In this document: positions 8,325 to 15,271 of the stretch, in pieces
How positions within the stretch are numbered: position 1 is the stretch's first letter
Layout of the letters: every line of letters starts with the position of its first letter
Translations under genes and position numbers: made by a program
The notes under the pieces: model-generated
Seen by the model: only the letters and a program-made list of their open reading frames with translations
Told to the model about the DNA's origin: nothing
Database searches by the model: none
Assembly: GCF_003583925.1 (NCBI RefSeq)
Contig: NZ_QYCN01000024.1
Coordinates: forward strand, 1-64,000
Length of the DNA: 64,000 bases
Source: Hymenobacter rubripertinctus
GTDB taxonomy: Bacteria > Bacteroidota > Bacteroidia > Cytophagales > Hymenobacteraceae
Direction: 5' to 3'

Positions 8325-9266
8325 ATGAAACAGACAGTACGACTAAGTATTCTGGCAGCAGTATTGATGGGGGGGGTGAGCTGCAACAAAGAAGCCAGCA
8401 TCTCCAATCCTGAGCCTGCGCAAAGAGCAGTATCAGAAGGCAAAGCCTGGCAGAATTTTCAGCAGAAGATAGCGGCGGGGGAGGCAAATGACCCTCTACG
8501 GCAGTACGTTAGCAAGGGCACCCGTTTAGTATTCGAAGGAAGTGGGCCTCGCCCAAGTCGGCCGAAGTACAACAGTTTTGAGCGGGAAGCTATTGTAGAC
8601 CACGAGGGAACAGTTGTTAATCCCCAGCCTGGGTTTTTGATTCCTTGTGGTGGAGATAATGGGGAGCCCGATAATCCGGGTACCTGTGTGGGAGGTGGGG
8701 GTGCTCCGCCTGTTTTTGTGTCGAGCGAGAATCAGGGAGCATATAGCGCGATAGACAATCCTAATGGATATATCTATGATTTGAAGATCGTCAGCAATAG
8801 TTGAGTCAATCCGAATGACCCGCCGGACTACACACGGCTTCCTCTTGATTTAAACGATCAGGCGGGGGGGAGCTTTATATATCTGACGTTTGTCCGTGAC
8901 CCTAAAAAGGTGCAGAACGGGATAGAATATCATAGAAATTATAGATACTCGAGTGGTCCTGTTACAAATATTGAAATTAAGACTGGTGGAAGTCGTGCTC
9001 CTGATCCTAGTATTGATTATTATCATATTTATGAATACAACAGGTACGGCTACTCTAACTTTGGTCCTCAAGATCTTAACAATGGTGCTTACGGTTCTTA
9101 TATCTGGTCTTATCAGACAAAGCAGCCTGGTAGTCCAATAGAAATTGGATTACTATCTGGTGATAATGACAAAATTAAGCCACCTGTAGGATGGTATAAA
9201 TATGCTGTCGATTTAAATCAGGGAGCCGGAGGAAAATTTATTTACTTATGTAAAAAGAGTAGATAA
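8325..9266 (+). pseudogene. Lipoprotein with MABP-like repeats, in-frame TGA at 8802
   Basis: The frame from ATG 8325 encodes a lipoprotein signal (MKQTVRLSILAAVLMGGVSC) and 159 residues, meets TGA at 8802-8804, then continues open in the same frame for 153 more codons to TAG... TAA-type closure at 9266. Both halves belong together: the region after the stop holds DLNDQAGGSFIYLTF, and the C-terminus repeats it as DLNQGAGGKFIYLCKKS. Such DLNxGAGGxxIYL motifs are typical of MABP-like beta-prism domains. TGG to TGA is the simplest origin. The DNA is markedly AT-rich compared with neighbours. I treat it as a nonsense-disrupted gene of about 314 codons; true function is unknown. Confidence 0.7.
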
Positions 9267-9275
9267 AATATTTAT

Positions 9276-9980
9276 ATGAAAATAATATTAATTGTTATCA
9301 TGACCTTGGTGTCAATATGCAGCCGAGCACAAGATTCGGGTGATTCAAAGCTTTTGCATAAATATCATTTGACCGTAAGCAGAGGCTATAGCGTGTATGA
9401 AGTTTTTTATGATTCACGCTCTGGTATACAACCTTCTGTAATATCTTTCGGGCCTTGGCAGTTGGGTGTTGGTGTAAATGTTAGCAATAGATTATCTATG
9501 GAGACGGGGCTGCTATATAGTAAGCAGCATAGCGAGAGTATAGCACAGGGAACTGGTTTGAATGGCATGCCAATAGCCGAACGATTAAAGAGTAATTCTC
9601 AGGCAATTGGAATGCCGATAAAATTCAGGTATGCTATTAGAAGAAATGCTAAAAGTCGATTTCAGGCTGATGTTATAGGTAGCATCAGCTTTGTCAGACA
9701 ACAAGCAGATTCCGAATTTACGAGAACTGAAGGAGTAGATGTACTAGATTACTATTACAAGCAGGGTGAATCATCCGATTTTTACGTGACAGCAGGTTTG
9801 AGCGGGCGATATTTGCTTTGGAAGCATCTGGAAATTGTAGGTGAACTGAGTTTCAATCACATCTTAAAAGATCTCCCCTCCGAAGTGCATACCAACGTCA
9901 TTGGAAACCCTACTGGCCTGACGGAAAATCATAAAATTGGGTTACGCTACAATTTCAACTTTAAATTACCCAAACGATAA
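9276..9980 (+). CDS. Outer-membrane beta-barrel protein (porin-family type)
   Basis: A 234-residue protein with a signal peptide (MKIILIVIMTLVSICSRAQ) and alternating beta-strand segments typical of small Bacteroidota outer-membrane barrels: GPWQLGVGVNVSNRLSMETG, then GMPIKFRYAIRR, SRFQADVIGSISFV, EIVGELSFNHILKD, and a C-terminal strand KIGLRYNFNFKLP. It starts 9 bases after the interrupted lipoprotein gene and shares its AT-rich composition, so the two form a likely operon acquired together. Its stop codon abuts the second glycosidase relic. The ligand or role is not evident; it may partner the lipoprotein. Confidence 0.75.
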   Translation: MKIILIVIMTLVSICSRAQDSGDSKLLHKYHLTVSRGYSVYEVFYDSRSGIQPSVISFGPWQLGVGVNVSNRLSMETGLLYSKQHSESIAQGTGLNGMPIAERLKSNSQAIGMPIKFRYAIRRNAKSRFQADVIGSISFVRQQADSEFTRTEGVDVLDYYYKQGESSDFYVTAGLSGRYLLWKHLEIVGELSFNHILKDLPSEVHTNVIGNPTGLTENHKIGLRYNFNFKLPKR

Positions 9981-9982
9981 AA

Positions 9983-10152
9983 GGGAGTGGCGGGCACACC
10001 TACCGCGTTATCCTGCACGGCCTGCCCCTCTTGGCCTCCGCCTTCAGCACCGACGGCCAGCCAGCCCAGGGCCTGGAAGTCACCACCGAAACCGGCCTCA
10101 CTGTCCCGCCGTCCTCATCGGGGCCGCCTTCACGGAACCGGTGATTGGGTAG
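9983..10152 (+). pseudogene. Glycoside hydrolase (GH31-like) C-terminal relic, copy 2
   Basis: No start codon; the frame reads HTYRVILHGLPLLASAFSTD and GQPAQGLEVTTETGLTVPP, matching relic copy 1, and ends in TGA at 10144. As in copy 1, a single missing base moves the reading into a frame with the conserved tail VLIGAAFTEPVIG and stop at 10152. The nucleotide match with 7907-8078 forms a direct repeat of roughly 165 bp on either side of the AT-rich island. The identical lesion suggests duplication of an already broken gene end. Confidence 0.6.
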
Positions 10153-10174
10153 GCTTTGTTGGTTTTCACTAAAG

Positions 10175-10210
10175 AAAGAGCGCTCATCCTACCAGAGAAG
10201 GCCGCTCTTT
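10175..10210 (-). terminator. Hairpin downstream of alpha/beta hydrolase
   Basis: aaagagcg at 10175-10182 pairs with cgctcttt at 10203-10210. Read on the minus strand it is followed by a T-rich tail (ctttctttag) and lies about 50 bases after the hydrolase stop codon. Confidence 0.5.
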
Positions 10211-10258
10211 GTGTAACCTTCTGTTGAGGCCGGGGTCGACACCTTAAAAAACCAAAAA

Positions 10259-11449
10259 CTACTCCTTCACCCGGTCGCGCAGGTACTGGTACACTTCGGG
10301 GTTGCTGAGCAGGGTACCGTGGTGGAGCTGGGGGTAGATGTGGGTGCTGATGAGTAGGTCCTGGGGCGCGGCGGGGTCCTGGAAAACGCGGCCGGCGGCG
10401 CTGCCCGCGCCCACGAGCCCGTCGCCGAAGTAGTCGTGCAGGGCGGAGGTGGCCGTTTTCAGCAGCGAGCCCACCAGCACATGGTAGCGCACGCCGGGCA
10501 GGGGCGGCACCACGGTGCGGGGCGGAAACAGGTCATCGGCGTGCTCGTTCTGCCAGTCGGCATCCACCAGCCGGGCGTGGCGCAGGTCCTTGATGCCGTT
10601 GCTGCGCTGGTCCATCAGGCCGCTGATGGCGCGGGTGGGCCAGAGGTTGATCTTGCGCAGCACGAGGCTGGTGAAGTGGCTGTTCTGCTCCAGAAACGAG
10701 CCGTCGTTCGGCACGCCCAGCAAAAACACGTCTTGCAGCCGCCCCAGCCAGGTAGGTTGGTGGTGGGTAGCCGGAGATTGGGGTTCGGTTGACGAGGGGT
10801 TCTGGCTATCTGGTGGACCAGATTCCTCACGCGCGCTGTCGTTCTTGGTTTCCTCTTCCTGCCCATAATACCCCGCCGAGCGGATGACCAGCCCGCCCAT
10901 GCTGTGGCCCACCAGCACCAGCTCACCTACCACGTCGGGGAACGTAACGACCAACTCCGTGAGCAACTGGTGCAGCTGTCGGCCGTTTTCGGAAACGTGC
11001 AGGCCGGTGTTGTAGCGCACGTAGAGGCAGCACACGTCGGTATCCCGTTGCAGGAGCGGGCCGAAGCGCAGGTCTTCGGCCCCGTTGCCGGTTTGCCAGA
11101 TGATTTCGTCGCCCATGAGCCCGTGCAGGAACACCACCGTTTTGCGCGGCCGGCCATCGGCCGCTGGCCCGAGGCGTAGGTCGGCTACCGCAACATCGGC
11201 CCCGTGGCGGCGGAAACTGAACGGGATGGCCCGCCGGTCGTGGCGGGCCGCCAGCTGGTCGCCGAAAGCGCCGTTGAGCACGGGCAGCGTGAAGTGCAGG
11301 TTGTCCTGGCCCACGCGGTAGAGCAGGCCGGCCCCATCGAAGGGAGCCCGCGCAACCCGGCCCACGACGCGCCCGAAGCGCTGCCAGCGGGAGGGTGGGG
11401 GCAAGTTGGCGGCCGACGAATCGGAAGTGGGGTCCTGGGGCTCGTTCAC
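10259..11449 (-). CDS. Alpha/beta hydrolase, PGAP1/lipase-like
   Basis: A 396-residue cytoplasmic alpha/beta-hydrolase. KTVVFLHGLMGDEIIWQ gives the HG oxyanion loop (about residues 134-150), LVLVGHSMGGLVIRSAGYY holds the nucleophilic Ser in GHSMG, and the C-terminal part contains candidate acid and histidine residues (DGLVGAGSA, HIYPQLHHGTLL). No signal peptide is seen. A Pro/Ser/Thr-rich insert of about 40 residues follows the nucleophile region (EEETKNDSAREESGPPDSQN). The fold is shared by PGAP1-like deacylases and triacylglycerol lipases, so the substrate cannot be named. It is transcribed with, and just after, the rhomboid gene. Confidence 0.8.
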   Translation of the reverse strand: MNEPQDPTSDSSAANLPPPSRWQRFGRVVGRVARAPFDGAGLLYRVGQDNLHFTLPVLNGAFGDQLAARHDRRAIPFSFRRHGADVAVADLRLGPAADGRPRKTVVFLHGLMGDEIIWQTGNGAEDLRFGPLLQRDTDVCCLYVRYNTGLHVSENGRQLHQLLTELVVTFPDVVGELVLVGHSMGGLVIRSAGYYGQEEETKNDSAREESGPPDSQNPSSTEPQSPATHHQPTWLGRLQDVFLLGVPNDGSFLEQNSHFTSLVLRKINLWPTRAISGLMDQRSNGIKDLRHARLVDADWQNEHADDLFPPRTVVPPLPGVRYHVLVGSLLKTATSALHDYFGDGLVGAGSAAGRVFQDPAAPQDLLISTHIYPQLHHGTLLSNPEVYQYLRDRVKE

Positions 11450-11552
11450 GGGTTAGGGGTGGGGAAACCGGCGGCAGCCGGCAATGAGCAGATGGGTAAA
11501 AGGTACGACTTCGACGGCGCGCAAAGAAATCTGCCGCCCCCGACAGCCGCCG

Positions 11553-12425
11553 CTAGCCGGCCGGTGGTGGGGACGGTGGGGCCGGTGCGGGCAGCACGGC
11601 CCCGAGGGCCGCGCCGGTAAGCAACCCGCCCACGTGGGCCGCATTATCGGTGGTGTGGGCCTGGAGCCCGCCCACCAGGCTGCCCACCATCAGGTAGAGC
11701 ACGAACAGCAGCACGGTATAGCGCTCCGAGCGCGAAAACACGGCCGGCCGTCGTACCAGCGTGGCCAGTAACAGCCCGTAGAGCCCAAAAATGGCCCCCG
11801 ATGCCCCCACCGAGTTCACGCCCTGGCTATGCCACCACAGGCTGGCTAAGCTGCCTCCCACTCCGCTCACCAGGTACACCCACAACAGCCGCCGCGAACC
11901 GGTCAGGCGTTCCGTGAGCAGCCCCAGAAACACCAGGGACGCCATATTCATAACCAAATGGGCCACGCCGCCGTGCAGAAACGTGCTGGTGAGCAGCCGC
12001 CAGGGCTGGCCGGGCAGGGTAAGGGGCGAAAAGTTGGACCCCCACCGGATGAGGTCGGCGGCGGCCGGCTGCCAGAGGTTGGCCCCGCCCAGCCCAAGCA
12101 GCAGAAACCCGAGTAAGTTCAGCCACAGCAGCGCCGGTATAGCCCGGTATCCGTTCCGAAACCCAAATATGCCCTTCACAGTCCGTCGCAGGCCACTGCC
12201 CGCCGAAGGCTCCGGAAGCGAAACCGGCGGACGAACCGGGCCGGCGGGCAGCTCCGACACCTCGGGTACCAAACCGCGTCGCTGCAATTCCCGCACGGCG
12301 GCCTGGCCCACGGGCGCGGGGTATTCCGCCGCGTAACGGGCCAGGTAGAGCAGTTCGGCGTCGGTTTTGCCGGCGAACAGGGCGACGGGGTCGGTGGGAT
12401 GGTCGGAATCGGGGGAAGCAGCCAT
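11553..12425 (-). CDS. Rhomboid-family intramembrane serine protease
   Basis: About 290 residues; the ATG at 12425 was chosen over the longer frame because it begins the conserved cytoplasmic module. That module (residues about 10-55, AGKTDAELLYLARYAAEY and AAVRELQRRGLVPE) is followed by six membrane helices. The rhomboid signatures are HGGVAHLVMNM in helix 2, GASGAIFG with the catalytic Ser in helix 4, and AHVGG with the catalytic His in helix 6. It cleaves transmembrane helices of unknown substrates within the inner membrane. The C-terminus is Pro-rich. The upstream neighbour on the same strand shares the N-terminal module. Confidence 0.9.
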   Translation of the reverse strand: MAASPDSDHPTDPVALFAGKTDAELLYLARYAAEYPAPVGQAAVRELQRRGLVPEVSELPAGPVRPPVSLPEPSAGSGLRRTVKGIFGFRNGYRAIPALLWLNLLGFLLLGLGGANLWQPAAADLIRWGSNFSPLTLPGQPWRLLTSTFLHGGVAHLVMNMASLVFLGLLTERLTGSRRLLWVYLVSGVGGSLASLWWHSQGVNSVGASGAIFGLYGLLLATLVRRPAVFSRSERYTVLLFVLYLMVGSLVGGLQAHTTDNAAHVGGLLTGAALGAVLPAPAPPSPPPAG

Positions 12426-12536
12426 GAGCGGAGGGGGCGGAGCCGGAGCCGCCCAAGCGGCGCACCGAAACCAGCATGCGCGGCCGGCTTCACAAACCCT
12501 GCCAGCCCCCACCGGCTGACAGGATTACCGGTCCGG

Positions 12537-13382
12537 CTACAAATCCGACATGCGGCCCTGAATGGCCCGGCCCTTGCCATAGTGGCCCAGCACTTCCTGA
12601 CTGATGCTGAGCGCCTCCTGCTGGTCGTGGCGCAGGCCGTCGTCCACCAGCGGATGCTGGGCTTCGGCGCGGGAGCGGAGCGTCTGGAGCATTGTGCGGC
12701 GCAACTCCAGGCCGCGCTGCATCAGGTCCAGGCGGCTTTCCATTTCAGCCGTCAGGTGCTGGTCGTAGGCTTTGGCCCGCATAAACCAGTTCACCCGCTC
12801 CAGCCCGATACCCGCCTGATCGGCAAAAACGTCGGTCGTGGAGTCACCCAATGCCTGGGCGATGAGGTGTTGGGCCGCGTTTTCGGCCAGCCAGTAGCGG
12901 CGGGCCATGCGGCCGTAGCGGCCGGCGGCGGTGGTATCGGCCCGGTCGGCGGCGGGCAGCAGGCGGTGCGTCTGGCCCATCTGGTTGGCGGCTTCCCGCT
13001 CGAAGGAAGGCAACAGGTGGGCCTTAACGGCTTCGAGCACGATAGGCTCTTGGTGGGCCGGCGCAGTGGGGGTGTTGGTGGGCGTGTCGCGCAGGCTCCA
13101 CCAGCCCAGGCCGGCCAGGACTACCAGCCCGGCCGCCGCCGCTGGCCACCAGCGCCGCCCGCTCGCCGGCTCATCGGCTTGGTAAGCTACGTCGGCGGCG
13201 GCATCCGGGGCGGTAGCTGCAGTCGCAACCGAATTGGGCACGAGCGCACCGCGCCGCCGTAATTCGCGGCGGGCTTCGGCCACTACCGTCTGGTGGTATA
13301 GATCAGGGTGCTGGGTAAGGTATTGAAGCTGGGCGGTAGTTTTTTCCAGGAATGAATCGGGGCTGGCAGCAGGGCTCAACAT
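12537..13382 (-). CDS. Single-pass membrane protein sharing rhomboid N-module
   Basis: About 281 residues from ATG 13382 (a longer frame starts at 13490 but adds unlike sequence). Residues about 10-50 (LEKTTAQLQYLTQHPDLY, then AEARRELRRRGALVP) parallel the N-terminal module of the adjacent rhomboid protease. One hydrophobic segment (WWPAAAAGLVVLAGLGWWSL) follows a variable linker. The remaining C-terminal part is helical and rich in charged residues (ESRLDLMQRGLELRRTMLQT) and probably faces the periplasm. No known family was recognised. Genes in tandem with the same module suggest a functional link, for example a rhomboid substrate or regulator. Confidence 0.7.
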   Translation of the reverse strand: MLSPAASPDSFLEKTTAQLQYLTQHPDLYHQTVVAEARRELRRRGALVPNSVATAATAPDAAADVAYQADEPASGRRWWPAAAAGLVVLAGLGWWSLRDTPTNTPTAPAHQEPIVLEAVKAHLLPSFEREAANQMGQTHRLLPAADRADTTAAGRYGRMARRYWLAENAAQHLIAQALGDSTTDVFADQAGIGLERVNWFMRAKAYDQHLTAEMESRLDLMQRGLELRRTMLQTLRSRAEAQHPLVDDGLRHDQQEALSISQEVLGHYGKGRAIQGRMSDL

Positions 13383-13632
13383 AGCATAAGAAGACAGCGG
13401 ATAGGGCGAAAAGGCCTCCAAATTGAGGAAAATGCCCGAATTTCCAATCGCCTTTTGCCAACGCCAACGCTGTAGGGCGCGTATAACCAAGTAGGAGTGG
13501 CGGCTGGCTCGGCCGATAATGACCGGATGGCCACCGTTCTATCACCCCTTTATTTTCCATTGCCGAAGCGCACTTTCGGGTGGCGCTATGGCCAACGGAT
13601 CATCTTTTTTTCATCTTAACCAATCCTTTTTT

Positions 13633-14043
13633 ATGGCAACTGATAAGAACACCCCTAACGAAAAACTTGAGAACGAACACAACCGCACCCAGCAGCAGGT
13701 GGCTAATAGTGGCAACAACGCGCCCCGCCCCGAAAATGTGGGTGGTGTAAGTGTTCAGCAGCAGGGGGGTAGGTCGCTCACCTCCTCGCCCGACAACGAC
13801 GGCAACAACGGCGGCAACCGGGGTGGTTCGCACGATAGCGGCCCCCAAAATGCCCAAGGCAGTAGCAACCGCGGGGGCCAGCCCGGAGCCGATCAGAAGA
13901 ATGACGGCGGTGGCGCCGACCAGGAGCAGGCCAACCAGACGAAGAACACCACGGCCTATAATACCGAGTACACTAACGCCCGCTCGGCCTCCAGTTCGGC
14001 TAATGACGGCGGCAAAATGGGCGACGCCGATAACCCGGCTTAA
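13633..14043 (+). CDS. Asn/Gly/Gln-rich disordered protein
   Basis: A 136-residue hydrophilic protein starting at ATG 13633, which follows an A/T-rich stretch; upstream in-frame starts give an unrelated extension. The composition is dominated by Asn, Gly, Gln, Ser and Asp (NDGNNGGNRGGSHDSGPQNA) with no hydrophobic core, so it is expected to be intrinsically disordered. It resembles short Bacteroidota proteins associated with general stress response or desiccation only by composition; no domain is recognisable. It is divergent from the membrane protein at 13382 and followed by a similar small acidic gene. Confidence 0.65.
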   Translation: MATDKNTPNEKLENEHNRTQQQVANSGNNAPRPENVGGVSVQQQGGRSLTSSPDNDGNNGGNRGGSHDSGPQNAQGSSNRGGQPGADQKNDGGGADQEQANQTKNTTAYNTEYTNARSASSSANDGGKMGDADNPA

Positions 14044-14122
14044 CCCCTTCCGGCTCTACCCGCTTCCGTATTTTGGACAAAGGATGGGTAGGGCCGGCTT
14101 CTTCCCCTCAAATCTCTACCCC

Positions 14123-14383
14123 ATGAAAAACGCTCCCGAAAAAGATAAGAACGCCGACGCGGCCGACCTCATTGCCGATGGCGCGGCCTCGGCCGCCCAG
14201 CAGACCGATTCGGCCGAGCAGTCCGGTAGCAACCCTGAAGCAGCAATTCCGGAAAGCACCCAGGAGCACATGGGCGACGGCTCAGGCATCCGGGGTGGCT
14301 ACGGCGACAGCGACCAGACCAACGGCCTGGAAGGTGGCCCGACGAAGTCCGAATCATCCCGCTCCGACAAAAAGGCCGAATAG
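14123..14383 (+). CDS. Small acidic disordered protein
   Basis: 86 residues (MKNAPEKDKNADAADLIADG, ending ESSRSDKKAE), hydrophilic, rich in Ala, Asp, Glu, Gly and Ser with a Lys-containing tail. It lies 79 bases after the Asn/Gly-rich gene in the same direction and before a hairpin, so the pair may be one transcript. No family recognised; both look like disordered, possibly stress-related proteins. Confidence 0.6.
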   Translation: MKNAPEKDKNADAADLIADGAASAAQQTDSAEQSGSNPEAAIPESTQEHMGDGSGIRGGYGDSDQTNGLEGGPTKSESSRSDKKAE

Positions 14384-14402
14384 CTTTCGCTCTACCCCAA
14401 AT

Positions 14403-14435
14403 AAACCGCCCGGCCAACAAGTGGCTGGGCAGTTT
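14403..14435 (+). terminator. Imperfect hairpin after small acidic gene
   Basis: aaaccgcccggcca (14403-14416) pairs imperfectly with tggctgggcagttt (14422-14435) and is followed by a T-containing stretch, 20 bases after the stop of the small acidic gene. Confidence 0.5.
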
Positions 14436-14525
14436 GTTATGAGCCTGTTTCAGTAACCATTTCCTCCGTCTTGCGTACGTCCTCGGGTCCGTTGCCGAGC
14501 CAATGGTTGAGCTTCCTCATTGATT

Positions 14526-15146
14526 ATGGCCGCCGAACCCTCCACATTTTCCATCACAACTTCTGCCGCCGAATATCGCCGATATTTAGTTGGCAACGCA
14601 GAGGGAGAAATGCTCGATGTGGCCAAGCTGATTCCGGGCCTAGTGCTAGATCTACGCTTTGCTACCGCCCAAACGTTGCTGGGCCGCCCCCTTTATGCCC
14701 GGGCGCGGGCCCTGTTGCGCCGCCCCGTAGCCGAAGCTTTACAGCGCGTGCAGGCAACGCTCAGCGGCTGGGGTCTCGGGCTGTGCCTGTATGATGCTTA
14801 CCATCCTTACAGCCTCACCACCGAGCTTATGTGCCCGCCCGAGAAGCTGGTGGATCCGCCTTGGAGCCATTTGCCCCATACGCGGGGTTGCGCCGTGGGC
14901 GTAGGCTTGGTCGAACTGGCCAGCCAACGCCCGCTGCCGCTACCCACCGATTTCCAAGAGTATCAGCCCGCTACCCACTCCGGCTATGGCCAGCTCCCCG
15001 CTCACGTGCTCTTTAACCGCAGCATGCTGCTGGCCGCTATGAAGCAGCAGGGCTTTGCCAATTATCCTGGCGAGTGGTGGCACTATGCCCATCAGCGCTG
15101 GGCCGATTTCGGCCCGCTGGATATTTCGTTTGAGGAGTTGGGATAA
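14526..15146 (+). CDS. VanX/DdpX-like D-Ala-D-Ala dipeptidase homologue, catalytic residues altered
   Basis: A 206-residue protein of the M15D family (zinc D,D-dipeptidases acting on D-Ala-D-Ala). ATG 14526 was preferred; a TTG at 14520 is two codons upstream. The family landmarks are LVLDLRFATAQTLLGRPLYA at the N-terminus and GEWWHY (base Glu and zinc His) near the C-terminus. Two positions differ from active enzymes: the SxHxxGxAxD zinc motif reads PHTRGCAVG, with the Asp ligand replaced by Gly, and the DxYRP arginine is His (YDAYHPYS). It may therefore be inactive or changed in specificity. There is no signal peptide, so it is cytoplasmic. It begins the amino-sugar/murein-like gene run. 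Confidence 0.75.
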   Translation: MAAEPSTFSITTSAAEYRRYLVGNAEGEMLDVAKLIPGLVLDLRFATAQTLLGRPLYARARALLRRPVAEALQRVQATLSGWGLGLCLYDAYHPYSLTTELMCPPEKLVDPPWSHLPHTRGCAVGVGLVELASQRPLPLPTDFQEYQPATHSGYGQLPAHVLFNRSMLLAAMKQQGFANYPGEWWHYAHQRWADFGPLDISFEELG

Positions 15147-15271
15147 GGCGAAATGATGAGCTAACGAGATGGTGGGATTATTTCTCCACCCTTCGATTAT
15201 AGCATTAGTGCAGTGAGAATAACTGGAGCGTCAACCCATCGTTTCACGTTGTTTCCCGTAAATTCGCGGCA

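Noticed and set aside
8910..9266. Independent 118-residue gene after the TGA
   Set aside because: It is in the same frame as the upstream half, its conserved region starts before the internal ATG, and no ribosome-binding site precedes it.
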